Part shown: positions 23,554 through 36,978 of the stretch, one piece after another | How positions within the stretch are numbered: position 1 is the first letter of the stretch | Layout: each line of letters begins with the position of its first letter | Assembly (NCBI RefSeq): GCF_000150275.1 | Contig: NW_002060945.1 | Span: 977,190 to 1,041,189 of the forward strand | Direction: 5' to 3' | From: Trichoplax adhaerens | Taxonomy: Eukaryota; Placozoa; Uniplacotomia; Trichoplacea; Trichoplacidae | Length of the DNA stretch: 64,000 nt | Notes under the pieces: generated by a model | Seen by the model: only the letters and a program-made list of their open reading frames with translations | Database searches by the model: none | Told to the model about the DNA's origin: nothing | Made by a program: the position numbers and the translations under genes

Positions 23554-26500
23554 TTATCCTTCAGATTTTGGAGGAGTATACCATCCTTTATGAGCAATTA
23601 CATAATGCAAGCACAAAATTCTTAGTAATCCAGTGGGAATCAAAATTATGCTATTGTTTCAATACAAAGAATTAAAATTTTTATCGTTAATTTAAACTAA
23701 TTTATAACGTACCGTTCTTCCCATGCAATTTAACCATGGATTGGAAAGAACTTTGCGCTCTAAAATAGCTATAGGAATTCTGATATCGAAAAAATGTAGA
23801 ATTCAAGTTAATTTCCTACACAAAAGGGAAATTTAAAGATTCACAAGAATATAAATGAAATGCTGCATTTACCGCCGGGGCTGAAAAATCAATGCGAGCT
23901 TTGCCTTGCACCAGCGTCGCAGCAATCTGTATAATAATGGCATCAACTGTATAGACGCTGCTCCATCCCTAGACATAAGCAAAAGGTGAATGGTCGCAAC
24001 AATAGTTTGGGGAAGGGCAGCATAGTTTTATATTTTATATTTGTCGTATGTAACACACTTAAGGTGATTTAGAATATATAGCGTGAGTATAAATAGTGCA
24101 TTTAATATTCATCTGCAAACCTGCGGTGTAAGAAGTTCCATACAAATTGCTCCACCGGTCATAACGTACCTGATAGTGTAGGAAAAATAAGATTCGATGT
24201 TTAAGAATTTATCTATTTACAATGTAAATACAGTACTCTTATCAGTCGTATGTTAACGTTTTACTAACCCTCCAGTAACTATAGGCTCGACCACACGAAC
24301 AAATGGAGGATGAAGCGGGTAAGAGTCCTAAAGGTAAATTTGAGTTAAGTTAGTCACAATTATTGTACTTGAAGCAAACTATCATCGAAAATAGATCACT
24401 ATCAAACCTTAAAGGTAAAATTTAATAAAATATGGGAGTACTTCAGCTTTTTCTTTAACTTCTTCAAGTCGCTACATAAATGGCTATCTGGGTCAACTCT
24501 ACATTTAAGATCGTAAATTCATAGAATAGATTATTATGATGGTAAAAAGCTAGATAAATTCTGTTAGCTCGTAAAAATGAAGAATACAAAATAGAAATAA
24601 CCTTAGAATCTTAACATTCCACTCATACAAGCTATCATTAACAAGTTCTAGAGTGTACGTTCCTGTATAAAATTATAAGCAAAAACGGATCTTAAAGGTT
24701 GATACAATGTAAATTCTTAACAGATCATTCTGCAAGTTATAATTTATAGCTATTAACCATTTTTATATGCAGCTGACTGGTAAACATCTTTTAATTCTTT
24801 CATTAGCCGATCAGAAGCCGTTACTGATCCAGATACTGTTCCCTAGTATAACAGATAACGAATTCGGTAAATATAATATCTGATGCATGTAAAAGTTTAC
24901 GATTGATTTTGTAACAAAAATGTGAATTGATCTAAAATAATTTATATCAATATAATACTGTTAAATTGTATATAAATCAGAGTACATTGCTATTGCCTTA
25001 AATATTCTTTTTTATCAGCTACTATAACTTATTTTACTGACGGCATCTTCGTAACATAATGTATTATCTTATGAGCAAATATTCAAAATGGTGCGTAGTA
25101 CGAAAATATCTTCGAAACAAATTTTAAACCTTCAAGTAATCATCCATTTGTGTCTTTTTAATCTTTTTAAGTGTTTCTAATTCTCGGCTAGATAAGCTCT
25201 CATTTTCTTTCTTATCCATAGAATAACTACATTTTGATGCAATAAATAGGTAACGGAAAATGACAAAAGTTAAAATAATCGATAACATTTTTTAGAAGTT
25301 GTACAAAGTACATCTATGGCGTAAACAGTCTACAATATGACACAAAAATAGCTCCATTTATTTCATGTAATATCTATCAGCTATAGCTATACGTACTCGT
25401 CATCGTTCATATCTACAATGAAGCGTTCGGTATCCTGCTTTTTGATCAAATATAGTAGATGCAGTTTAATAACATCATTTAAGATTACATATTAAAATAT
25501 TATATTGTACGGATAGTAAAATTACATCATCATCATCTTCGAATTCGCTAGCATCGCTAGAGTCTTCCTCAGCAGTGTTATGGCTATGTCTGGTCTGCAC
25601 AACTTTACTAGCCCCTTTCACTCGTCCCGAATCCTAAATGTAAATTCGTAGATCAAAGTAACTGGATCATCTGAATTACCTTCTAACCATAATGTAGTAA
25701 TAGCTATTAAATTTCTAGAACATTATCGTACGTTATTATACCTGTACTAATAATTTCTTCACATTCTCATTGATAACAACGTCAAAAGATTGACATAACT
25801 TGCTGCACAATTCATAAATCATTTGCAGTAGCTAAAATAAAATAAAAGAATTATAAATAAAGGTAAAAACTGTCATAAGGGATAAGCGATCGGAGATTAG
25901 TATTTTCGGATTATCTTTTATCGATAGTAAGCATTTAACGATTATTAATTATGACTGAATGGTTATTCTATATAGATTGCGACGAAAACATTCAAATCAG
26001 GATTGACTTAAGGTTTGATATATAAGCACTTTGTAAAGAAACTTATTGAAAAAAAAGCATGACAGTTCTCTACAATTTGTTATTAGGCAGCAAATTCGAA
26101 AAAATAATAATCATAGTCTTACTACTATTTTCGAATTTTGGATAATATAAATACAAATATAACTAAACAAAATGTGACAACGGTATGAAGATAAAGACAA
26201 AAGTTTTAGAGGTACAATATACGATAGCAAGTTCAGATTTACGAAGCAACCTTTCAGTAATTTTTTACTACTACAGTATTAAAATGTCTCACAATGCAGT
26301 TACAAAAATTCTTCTTCTTCACAGTAGTAGTAAATGACTGCTAATCTGTGGGTTTAAAATAAATTGAAAAATGATATCAGATTAGTACTACAAACCAAAT
26401 TATTTCCATTACTATCAGCCTTTCCATTAATGTCGCAAATGCATTCTAGTATTTTAGGATCCTCGGTATCGCAAGACCAGATCGGGGGATTGTTCGGATA

Positions 26501-27326
26501 ATTATTCTATTAGAATAGATATTCACATAATTAGCTCTCAATAGCAATGAGACACTTAAAGCTTAGTATAATGTAGCAACTTTAATATTAATCGTGTAGA
26601 TAATTTATAGTACGAATTAGATTGCACGTTTACTTATTATATCTTTTTATATGACTATATAGCAATTGTCCAGTCCGACGTTAATGTAGCATTAATTTAT
26701 TAGGATGAAAAATTGATTGCATAAGATTGAGCTTTCATAAATACGCTATATTTTTTAGCTTGAGATCAAATTATAATAACAATATCGCATTTTTTTTGAC
26801 AATGTCAACATAGCTATGTTCACTCGTAATAGTCTAAGTCGTAAAGTTAAATAACATAATTAATACTCTATTTGTGAGCAAAAACATCGAGTCGATGTTC
26901 GTGAAAATGTATTTTAATGTTGGAGAATGGTTTCATTAATAAACTAGTAACTGTAATACAAGCATGATAGTTGAAAAATTGGTAGTATCGTACCATCCGC
27001 AATTTTATGATAGGAACAGGAGTGATTTATAGTTGAAAACTACATTATCTCTCTTACTGTATGAATGTTCTATTAGTAATTATTACAGAAAACATTTATT
27101 CATTATTCTTTTTATGAGCTGAAATAATTAAAAAAAATTTGGTTTTTATCGATATACTTACAGGTATATTGCACGTTAAGATATATTTTTTATCTTTTCC
27201 AGGCATAAATTTGACAGCAATTTCATCACTATTAACCCTTACTACTTGAAAATTAGAATCAACTTTGTACAATGTCGACTTAATACGTTCAAGTTCACTT
27301 TTCAAACTTAGACACCCAACGGCCAT
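23554..27326 (-). CDS. UBE2Q: Ubiquitin-conjugating enzyme E2 Q family
   Basis: E2 enzyme with an N-terminal RWD-like domain and a C-terminal UBC fold. Fourteen minus-strand exons close in phase to 394 residues: 27326-27162, 26506-26396, 25831-25742, 25633-25526, 25434-25397, 25226-25130, 24842-24758, 24662-24602, 24498-24408, 24327-24269, 24169-24121, 23968-23873, 23815-23713, 23585-23554. Family landmarks are NNYPNNPPIWSCDTEDP, an acidic linker (EEDSSDASEFEDDDD), KKIKKTQMDDYLKGTVSGSV, ASDRLMKELKDVY, YPLHPPFVRVVEP, the active-site segment GGAICMELLTPQGWSSVY with its Cys, and the C-terminus GWYTPPKSEG. Human UBE2Q1 and UBE2Q2 are of similar length. The start ATG at 27326 is preceded by TTCTTTTAG, so a noncoding first exon may lie upstream. 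Confidence 0.95.
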
Positions 27327-27674
27327 TGTCACTTTCTAAAAGAATGAAATATTCCTGATTAAGAGGACAATCATAAGTTGCAGCTTTTAGTCATATACAC
27401 ATAATATTGTCTGTACCACTGGTATAATAAGTAATCGGTCATTTATGTTTTCTACAGCGACCAATACGCTAATATAAAATTACTAATAATTGCAAATGTA
27501 AATTCGAATCGATCAACATGGTTATTATTTAAATTGCAGTCCCTTCTTTTTGATATGTGGTATGTTAATTCTATCGACAGTTTACAGTTTAACTACAGTA
27601 TAAGACAGAATGGCGTTGAGATTTTAACAGACTTTCAACTTCAGCTAGGGTGTAATCTCCTGATTTTATTTTAG

Positions 27675-28174
27675 TTCCTGTTACAATGGGACATCTTTCT
27701 TTATTATTTTTCGAAACTACAATATGATCAACGAGTAAATGGAAAAACAGATATTGTAGAGGTGTTTATTGCACATACTATGTATTATTTTCCCTTTCTG
27801 ACTCCAACTATAGAGGCTGTTTGGGGTGTAACATAATCATTTACATTACAGATAATAACTTAGCATGGTACGGTTAATCGAAAAATTGCAATTTTATACT
27901 TTAGTTGAATTAATTCACTTGACTACCGTAAAATCACCAGGAAGAATTAGTGATGATATGCTTTGATTGTGAAGTTATGATCTATATCTTACTTGAAGAC
28001 GGAACAGCGAAAGCATTCATGTTTACCGACAATTTTAATCAGAACTACTATATTGTAAAAGTTTACTGGGATTATCGACGATTGTATTATGTTTATATGT
28101 GCGATAATGGACAGGTATTGGTTTGTCCAGGTAATATGAAAGAATGGAATATTTGTAATAGGGAACAAATTTAA
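27675..28174 (+). CDS. Unidentified protein, two 3' exons
   Basis: Two plus-strand exons, 27675-27827 and 27941-28174, have good acceptors (TTTTATTTTAG, AAATCACCAG) and a GGT|GTAACA donor, and both are phase 0. They give about 128 C-terminal residues ending at TAA. Readable pieces are WDIFLYYFSKLQYDQ, PTIEAVWG, IYILLEDGTAKAFMF and MCDNGQVLVCPGN. The pattern is beta-rich and propeller-like, with a D-G turn repeated. I do not recognise the family. The start must lie in 27333-27674, which would make this gene divergent from UBE2Q with a very short shared promoter. A second donor inside the last exon (TGTCCAG|GTAATA) is possible. Confidence 0.5.
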
Positions 28175-28363
28175 CATGTTGTAAACGTAATAAGGTTACA
28201 ACAATATATAAATTTAATCATTTACACACATGCGGAACTAGTAGGTTGAATGCTTTAGTCAAAAATGATTATCTTGTACGAGAACTATTGCTATTATCCT
28301 GTTTTAACTGGAAAGTTTGTAAGAGATCAATCATGTTGTCAAATACGGTAGTAATGCAAAATC

Positions 28364-29581
28364 CTATAACAAGAGGCAGTATATTTTCTTGGCGTATGCT
28401 TTGATAGCTAATATAGTACTCATAAGAGGTATAATAAGCTGCACTGGTCTTTCTTTCTCCAAAAAGTAAAAGATATTAATACTGCCATTGGCAAAAGTAT
28501 AGATTATAGATTTGAAAGAGCAAAATAATAATGTACTTTAGGAAAATTAGCCAAATGATGTACGTCACCTACAGAATCTACTTAATGGTATGATTGCATT
28601 CCATTTAGGCATTGATACATCTTGAAAAATGTAATACATATCACGTAAAATTACTGTAGTTAATGCGTTCTAAGATAGGAATAATATATATATATATAAA
28701 ATGTTCATTGATCACTTTTAAAGGTTCATGACTAGCTATTCGACTCTTCCGTGTTATAATAATGAAATAATTCACCAAGAATAAGGTATACGTATGTAGT
28801 ATGTTATTTACCTTGAATGTACACGATATTATTTTTAAAATAAGATATAGTGCATTCAAGTGGCCGTAAGATATATCGCATAGAATTGCGTTGTTCACTT
28901 ACTATACTGCTATTACTTCTTTAAAGGTAACAACTAGTAATAAAATTCGATCATGGTCTTGCAAAAGAGTTAACCAAGGATAGGGAGTACAAATAGTATC
29001 TTCAGGGAATACGGCTTGATACTTATGAGATATTTTAAGGTACGAGAGTAGTGTATGTATAAGTTAATTCTATTTTATTATTGCTGGTCAATTTGCGAGA
29101 CGTGATCATTTTCTAGCCGGAACGTAACGTAGTTAGCAGTTAGTAATTTTATCGACACATGATCTAGAAAGATCTTGTTGACGTATTAGAAGGGTGACAA
29201 CGAGCATTTTCAAAATCTCTGTTGAAAATATGAACGTAGGTATAGATATCGTTTATCTTAAAATAAAGTGGATACCGCAGAAGAGATTAATGTAATTTAA
29301 GAATATGGATAAAGTGCAATATGTATCCGATGCATTTTATGATCGAAAACGATGAAACATAGACGTACTATTAGTAGACTATATAAGAGTATCCTTGCCA
29401 CTTCATAAAGGTATACAGTATACATCCTATTTACAGTACTACCAACATAAAGCTTTCATATTCATCAGGAAAATTGAGCGAGAGTAATAAACACTATAGG
29501 CATAGAGATGTAGTATTGTATTTACCTTCAAATGGACGGAATCTTCTATGAAGACAGTGTTTGTTTCAGCTTGAATGTTTC
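28364..29581 (-). CDS. Unidentified protein, several minus-strand exons
   Basis: Minus-strand exons that read as coding: 29581-29526 (AETNTVFIEDSVHLK), 29021-28908 (YQAVFPEDTICTPYPW, LLQDHDRILLLV), 28669-28569 (VILRDMYYIFQDVSMPKW) and 28535-28364 (IIYTFANGSINIFYFLEKER, ending at TAG). The middle pair join in phase 0. The last join would need a 33-base intron (28568-28536); without it the frame stops just after FCR. An alternative exon at 28898-28807 (ILCDISYGHLNALYLILK) is also open. The 5' end is not resolved. The family is not recognised; the hydrophobic and beta-rich segments suggest a solenoid or propeller protein. It converges with the 27675-28174 gene. Confidence 0.45.
28687..28699. repeat. 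Short (TA)n run
   Basis: About six TA units in the intergenic or intronic DNA of the unidentified minus-strand gene. Confidence 0.6.
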
Positions 29582-30764
29582 CTTTTTAGCAATGGATTTG
29601 CTATCTTCTGTAAAGAAAAATTCAATACCGCTATATCAATACATATTACGGATTTCAAAGAGGATTGAAGTGGATAAAAGGATAAGATAGAAATGGCAAT
29701 ACGTCGAGATTACAAGAATGATATTCTTCTTCCTATATGATGCTATTTGAGTATTACAGTATACTTGTATGAAAAGGATAGCGTGGCAAAAAGTTAGGAT
29801 AGACGATCACTTCAATCATTGATCGCTAAAAGAGAGGAGGCCAATGTATAGAAAGTAGGCAAGGTAACGAAAATGAAATGAATGATATCAAAGTTAGTCC
29901 ATGTGCTTTTAATGTCGTTCTTACTATCAATGAATAGTATCCAATTTTGTTAATCCATACTGATGGAAGGAGAACTTTGTTATTACTCCATACTGCAAGG
30001 ACAATATTTTTATCACAAGACGAATAATAACAACAAGTACATATATATGATGGACCACTTGCACTGGAGGCAACAACACCAATCGATTCAATTCAATAGG
30101 ATACAGTACATGCAAGCGCTATTCTATCGATATTAGATCATACATTGGCTGGATATTTGTCGAAGTGCCTTGATACTGTACGTAGCACTATAGTACTGAA
30201 ACTGAAGCGACTTTTCCCCTTTGACCGGGTCGTCTTCAATGGGACAGTAATGTAGTTTTGGCATTTTTCTACAAATTGAAAATGGGACAAAGTGAGGACT
30301 AGACTACATGTATAGTATACCATGACTTCAGCGCTATTACTATCAATGCCATTGGAAAATGTCGCTGACTAATAAACATGAATAAAAGAGTCTATCAATG
30401 ATAGACTCAAAAGAAATGTCATTTTTTTCAAAGATTGAAAAGGACCTTTCTTAAAGCCACCGTTCTTTTCACTGACAGGATTTGACTGGATCACTGAGGA
30501 GATTCTTGAACTTTCGATTCGTTGGCATCAAGCGTTCCAACCCATTAAGTTAATGCTAACAGCTTTAACACTACCAAATAAACTTTCACTCTTGATTTGT
30601 CGCAATCTGCTTCCACTCAATGAACTAAATCTAGTCAATAATGAGAAATCCAATCATGCAGGAATGGCTTACTCAAACACATTAGCGACTAATGAAGAGA
30701 TGTGGATCTCCTCTGCTTGGTTGACGTCGGAGTGAGTGGATTTCCACCAGCTACATACGCTTAC

Positions 30765-31040
30765 AGTACACTGTCTACAGTACAGTACAGTACAATCTTT
30801 TACAGTACATGTACTGTACCTACAGTACTGTACAACATGTACATACTGTAGACAAACCAGCACGGGTGTTACGTGTTGGACGAGACGTGACTGCTGGCAT
30901 CGCTTTGTATTATTACGTACCACTTGGTACAGCCATTGTACTGCTGTATGGTAGTGTAAACGGTAGGAGAAGTCGATGCCTGTCAACGTTTTCAGTCGTG
31001 TGAAAAATGACGTACCGTACCGTGCCGTGCCGTACAGACG
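30765..31040. repeat. TACTGTA/TACAGTA cluster with GTACCGTACCGT variants
   Basis: Runs of ACAGTACAGTACAGTAC near 30778, TGTACTGTACCTACAGTACT near 30811, and GTACCGTACCGTGCCGTGCC near 31012. Same family as the 8690-9470 cluster. Confidence 0.75.
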
Positions 31041-31192
31041 GTACGTTTCAACACAAAGCGCATCGGCGACAGCTGGACGCTCAGTCAAGTCACTGGTTCA
31101 ATCCATTGCTATACAGCTTACATATTGCGGAGGAGGCTAAAGTCGAGTTACGATAGTGACGTTGCTCAAGCAACAAAGATTTCCAAAAATGA

Positions 31193-31823
31193 TGTCACCC
31201 GTGACAATGACTTTGATGTGTGACATCTTTTTGGCTGACGATGCTGTCTGATGAAGTAGTGGCACTCCAGTGTAGGTATAGAAAAAGACGACTATGGATT
31301 GGAGAGTCGAATTGGGTAAACTGCATGAATTCACTTTGGATTTCACAGGGAAGAAGAAGAAGTTGCAAGGCACTGCCATGGACTACTAGAAATTACGTGT
31401 AGTCCATGACTAAAGCAGAAACTCTTACTGTACAGCAGAGAATTTCTCTTGCAAGGAGAATCGTGTAGTTCTATTGTATCCTTTGCAAAAATAATGTCGC
31501 TATGATGTACCTGTGACAATGACTTTGATGGGGTGACATTTTTTTGGCCGACGATGCTGTCTGATGGAGTGGAGGAACTCCAGTGTAGGTACAGAAAAAG
31601 ACGACTATGGATTGGAGAGTCGAATTGGGTGAACTGAATGAATTCACTTTGGATTTCACAGGGAAGAAGAAAGAAGTTGCAAGGCACTGCCATGGAAATT
31701 ACGTGTAGTCCATGACTAAAGCAGAAACTCCTACTATACACTACAGTAGAGAATTTCTCTTGCAAGGAGAATGGTGTAGTTCTATTGTATCATTTGCAAA
31801 AATAATGTCGCTATGATGTACCG
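31193..31823. repeat. Tandem duplication, unit about 313 bp, two copies plus a decayed third
   Basis: Copy 1 (about 31193-31505) and copy 2 (about 31504-31823) share long identical blocks, such as GACGATGCTGTCTGATG at 31237 and 31550, and GACGACTATGGATTGGAGAG. Small indels separate the copies. A third, decayed start follows at about 31793-31920 (TTTGCAAAAATAATGTCGCT, then GTGACATCC). No frame is conserved through both copies, so it appears noncoding. Confidence 0.85.
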
Positions 31824-32833
31824 TGGGACTAGTGAACACGACTCGAGAGCGACAATAGCAATGTGACATCCTTTTTGAGACGGGTGAATCTCATTGCTGT
31901 CACCATGGAACTAGGCGAAACATTTTAGTGCAGTCTACGATGACACGGTCACTAACTTACTGGCCCTAGTCATCTATTAGTTCAAAAGAGCTCGAAAATG
32001 ATCTAAAATTAAAAACACTTTGTAAAATTGGCTCAGTATGAAAGACTAGCAGAAATTAGCCATCAAGTCTACAGTATTTTACCCAGAAATCAGTACCGAC
32101 CAAATAAATACTGTACAGTACATAAACAAAACAAAATATACAGTACTGTACAGTAATATCAAAAGCATCCACAATAAATACTGCACAATGCCAATCTAGT
32201 TGTGAGTCAACTTGCGACTCTGAGTGACGAAGCCATGATTTACAGCCGTCCACTGGCTCCTTAGAAGCATCGCCCGACAAGTTACCAGTCTATCCTGTAT
32301 TCTTAAAGTCATTGCAATCGAGCTGATCGCCTAAAAGCAAACGATTAAAACTACTATTTTAAACCGTGTTCATTCAACTCGGTGGCCAATCATCAAGAAT
32401 ATTCTATACTATAGTCTGTAAGACACTATGTGGCATGTATCTGTACGGAAGTACGGACAGACTGTATGGCTAATGCGCTATGCTGTACTGACTGTATCCA
32501 GGGACTTGGAAGAATTCCCTGAGTCAGTAGTGAATAAGGCAAGATTAGTACGGTACGGTACAGTATAGATCAAGCTGGTCGTCAAGGATTAACTACGCAT
32601 GCTTGCAACGTTGTTACCTACTGTACTCATTACTAGCAATAATTACAGTGTTCTTGCCTCACACCACTGTGGCCACCGATCGACCGACATCTTGGATTTT
32701 ACCTTGGAGTATGTTCAAGACGCTCAAGCATTAAAAAATACTTTATTGGATGTGGCAAAGAATTGAATATATTAAACATTTTCAACGTAAAGAAGTGAAA
32801 TTTGGAGTCAGATTATAGTTTATCCAATAAATC

Positions 32834-35800
32834 ATGTCTACAGGACAGGTTGATGAATTATACGATGTTCGAAATGGTTTCTACTTAGGAGCTTATTCTC
32901 AATGTATAAAAGATGCTCAAAAACTACAGGTAATGTCAAAGATGGCTTTCGTATCGTACACTTTGCTACTCTATGGTTACAATGAATTACTACTTTCATT
33001 ATCATGGACAAGATCTCAGTATACATCTGTGTTATGAGTGTGTTTCGCAAAGTGCATTAAACTTGATAACGATGACATGTAATCCAGTATGGTGGCTAGA
33101 TAGAATTGGCAAGACTGTTGCATTATTTCTCCAGTATTGATCTCAATGTATCTGATCGGAAATAATGTTCCATTTCTCTATATCAACTTAAACTAAAATT
33201 TGCTGTTGAACAGTATAGTTGGAAGGTAAGGCAGTAATGTACTGTATATCCAAGAGTAATCGATCTGAGTAATATTCAATTTCTCCATATCAATTTGAAG
33301 TTTATTGCTGCTATACAGTATTGCACTATACCATGACTGTAGTGTACTGTACACTCTCAAGTAAGATGGCGATGTCCATACATACGAGTAGGAGGTCCAG
33401 GTACTTATGAATAGCATCGTTGCTGTCTTTCATAATCGAGATTAGAGAGTAGAGAATTAGCGGTGCTGACATTTCTGTATTTTTTCCTATGGATTGTTAA
33501 GTTCAGCTGGGTAAAATATAGGAATAAGTGTGAAGATACCGTATATGAACTGTAAAATAAGAATAGCTCTACCTTCTACAGTACAATATATACGCGTATA
33601 CATACGAGGTTATACTGCGGGTTCGTCTAGCAATAAGGAATCTGCCATTTCATTTTCTACAAACTACAGGTATTTGATAGGAAGTGTGAGTCAAATTGCT
33701 TTACAATATCAACGTAAAAGAGAGAGAAATTAGACAGATTGTTGTGCCATAGAGGGAATAAAATAAACGGTGTAATAATTAGAATTGATTTTCTACGTTA
33801 CTACTTCTTGACTTTATAATTGATCGGAATTGACTGTATAATTTCACTGTATTAAAAGTAGACAAGTTCTGTACTCACTTATTCTTTCATTCTGTATGAA
33901 CTTGCATGAATGTTTTCAACCATCCAGCATTTTCATTCTTACTATTCTGACAGCACCAATATAGTATTTTACAATTATATTTCGTTTATTAACTTTGATT
34001 TATTACTGTAAATGCTCCTGAAGCCATACTTATATGTCCTATGTGATTTAACAGTAATACAGTATCATACTACATACGTTTCTAGAATTGAATGCGGTGC
34101 AACAGCTACAATTTTTACGCTGTGTAGATCATGTCTTAGTTAGTTTTCCATTCTGAAAATTTGACTTAACTAGATACCACCTTTACGATATGTATTACAG
34201 CGCACTATCCGATTGAGTTACTTGCGAATTGTTGACTTGAATAGTAAATGCGCACTTATTTTACAGTAATAAAGTCCATGTTCACAAAAATATTCCCATG
34301 ACATGTTTCTATGTATAAAAGTCTGCGGTTTTTCTATTTTTACTAGCTGTCAAATCCACAATTGGCCGTCCAGCGAGACTTCTTTGTTTACAGAGCTTAC
34401 ACAGCACAGGTAGGTACAACGAAGCTATGTAAAGGACAGATTTACCACCGTTGACGAATTGTTGCTAAATATTTGCTCTAGTTTATTTTACAAGTTTCGA
34501 TATTTGGAACTAAAAAATAAATTTCCAGTGAAATAATCATATTCTAATGTATGGATAGTTCTAATAGTGGATGTTACAAATTACGATCGCTTCAATTAAA
34601 CGTTGTAAGGTTAATTTTATTACGGCGACTAGAAAGTAGAAGGACTTATTGAACCACTGTGTAATATATCTCCTAATTTACGTACAGCAATAACTCTTAG
34701 TTTACAATACTCGTAAGTGTACTGTATTCTTGAAGTAACTCTTGTAATTATGCCTTTTAATTACCAGCGGAAATATGCTGTTGTACTGGATGAAGTCAAG
34801 CCCTCATCACCTTTAGAATTGCTAGGTGTGCGCTATTTAGCTATGTACCTATCAGCAACTAGCGAAGCCGAAAGGTGATTTAACTACACACAAAAAATGA
34901 TTCATCACCATTGACTACAACATATGATGTATTGATGTCGATTTGTAATTGATTTCTTTCGTAAGCTAGTAGCTGCGAAAGTAAGGTATTAAACAATCGG
35001 TGATTTATCTTACAAAATGTATGATATTGAATTTCACATAGAGAAAGGACTATCAAAGCTGTAGAAGATAAAATAAAGGATGGTTTACAAGAAGGCAGTG
35101 ACTCTTTCTTACTGATGACAGCTACCATGTACCTTCACAAACATGTACGTACTGCATACTCATTGTACTTTATAACCTATAAACTGATAGCATCTTATTA
35201 ATTATATGCTCATTATTTCTAACTTTCTCATACAGGATTATGATAATGCTTTAAGATATTTAAATCAAGTCGAATGCTTAGAAGGGTAAATTTTTACAAA
35301 GTTTTCAATTAGATCTCGCAAGCGTCTTATAGCCTATATAAAGTAAATAAGAATAATTAAGTACAGTATTTTATCAGACTAATAATGGTAATTATTTGAC
35401 TATGTAGATCTTCCTTAGCAATCCAAGCGTATCTAAAGATAGATAGAGTGGATCTAGCCAAGTATGTCAGCCATAAGTTACATTTAAACATCATGATTTT
35501 TAGCAATTAAAATGGAATCAATTTTATCTTTAGGTTGAAACGTAAACTTTAAGGATATTGTTTCAATAAATCTTTTATTTGATTCACTCAGGAAAGATTT
35601 AAAGAAGATGCAGGATGAAGATGAGGATGCCACTTTAACTCAACTCGCCCTTGCTTGGTTCAATTTAGCTATTGTAAATACTATTTTAGGCTTGATATTT
35701 GTGTCCGCGCCTTTATCAATTTACGATCGTACATTCTCTCGATCCAAACGAGCTAGTGCCATTGTTTTGATAATTTATTATATTTGTAAATGATGTTAAT

Positions 35801-36495
35801 TAAGGGCGGTGATAAACTTCAAGATGCCTTCTACATCTTCCAAGAAATGGCTGACAAACACGGAGCAACTGTTTCATTATTAAATAGTCAAGCATGTTGT
35901 CACATCTTGCAAGGAAAATATGATGAAGCTGAAACATTGCTACAAGAAGCTTTTGATAAGGTATTATAATATAAATACTACTGTTTAATTGTTAAGTTTT
36001 AAAAAATCAATTCGTTAAATTTTGTATTAATCCATGATTAATCGCGCCTATTATTATTGTACCAAACAATAGGATAGTAATGATCCTGAGACATTAGTAA
36101 ACTTGGCAATGATTTCTCAGCATCTAGAAAAAGCTCCGGAGGTTATATAAATAACGTTCTATTTTAAGTATCAGTAATCGTCAGTATACTATATGGACTG
36201 AACTACAGTACATGCTAATGCAGAGAACATATTGATATTAAGCGTGTATACATTTTTTCGTTTTCAGATATTTAACCGGTATTTGTCCCAAATTAAAGAC
36301 GCCCATTCTGATCATGAATTTGTTAAAGATTTGGCAGCTAAGGTATAACCACCACACATAACAGCTTACTGTATATTTGTGTAGTGATGCTGACAGTGAT
36401 AATTAAGACTGGAAACTAAACTGCTATCTTGTAATTTATAGGAAAAAGAATTTGATATTATGCTCGAACATACACGATCATCCTACACTAGGTGA
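32834..36495 (+). CDS. COPE: Coatomer subunit epsilon
   Basis: Alpha-solenoid (TPR-like) subunit of the COPI coat for Golgi-to-ER and intra-Golgi transport; it pairs with alpha-COP. Eleven exons close in phase to 302 residues (human 308): 32834-32929, 34347-34409, 34768-34874, 35042-35144, 35236-35285, 35408-35461, 35592-35673, 35805-35960, 36073-36141, 36268-36342, 36442-36495. Diagnostic pieces are [95 protein letters not shown] and the end [16 protein letters not shown]. The start ATG gives the family N-terminus directly. Intron 1 is 1.4 kb; the other introns are about 75-360 bases. Confidence 0.97.
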
Positions 36496-36543
36496 AATGT
36501 GTATTGGTTGCATTGATTTATTCTGAATATTAAGGAAATGATA

Positions 36544-36549
36544 AATAAA
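36544..36549 (+). terminator. Candidate polyadenylation signal for COPE
   Basis: AATAAA within AAATAAAATAAAA, about 50 bases after the COPE stop codon. Confidence 0.5.
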
Positions 36550-36978
36550 ATAAAACAGTTATCAAAATATATTACAATGCTGCCATGACGACTATTCTCT
36601 GTGCTCGAATATCTAAGAATATCGCATTTTCTTTCAGAGATATTCTTTAGTACTGAGTATAATGTTAAGCCACCTCTCTATTTCAGGCTGTAAATATTTC
36701 TAATATATGTAGACGAAAGGACGGGATACAGTACCTAGGTCATTGTCTGTTACCAATTTACTAGCTGTGGCTGTCTACACCTTCCAACAATTAGTTAGCA
36801 CTCGTAATCGTTTCTTACTTAATTTACCAGGTTTTACTTTTGCTAACGTTGAAGAGACGAAATGTACGAAAACGATTTTAACGTCATTTATCGACTGTAG
36901 TATTAGAAGTTGATAAATCGCGAGATCTAGTTATATGCACGTGGGCTTTACTATAATATTTTTAAACTTTATTTACTG

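Larger units (their letters stand above)
29582..32833. other. Repeat-rich interval upstream of COPE
   Basis: No confident gene. The 5' exons of the unidentified minus-strand gene may extend into its left part. It contains a TACTGTA motif cluster near 30760-31040, a 313-bp tandem duplication at 31190-31820 and more motif copies at 32105-32160. Open frames here (for example 30669-31088 and 31343-31765 on the minus strand) pass through these repeats and change register between copies, so I do not call them genes. Confidence 0.6.

Noticed and set aside
23585-23620. A longer last UBE2Q exon beginning at 23620
   Set aside because: The previous exon already ends HGKNG with a GTACGT donor, so only the acceptor at 23585 gives the family C-terminus in phase.
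25397-25412. 16-base micro-exon in UBE2Q starting at a TGTAG acceptor
   Set aside because: A longer exon (25397-25434) with a GCAG acceptor closes all phases and aligns better with the acidic linker of the family.
31343-31765. Minus-strand 140-codon frame
   Set aside because: It spans the junction of the 313-bp tandem copies and repeats itself by register accident; no coding signal.
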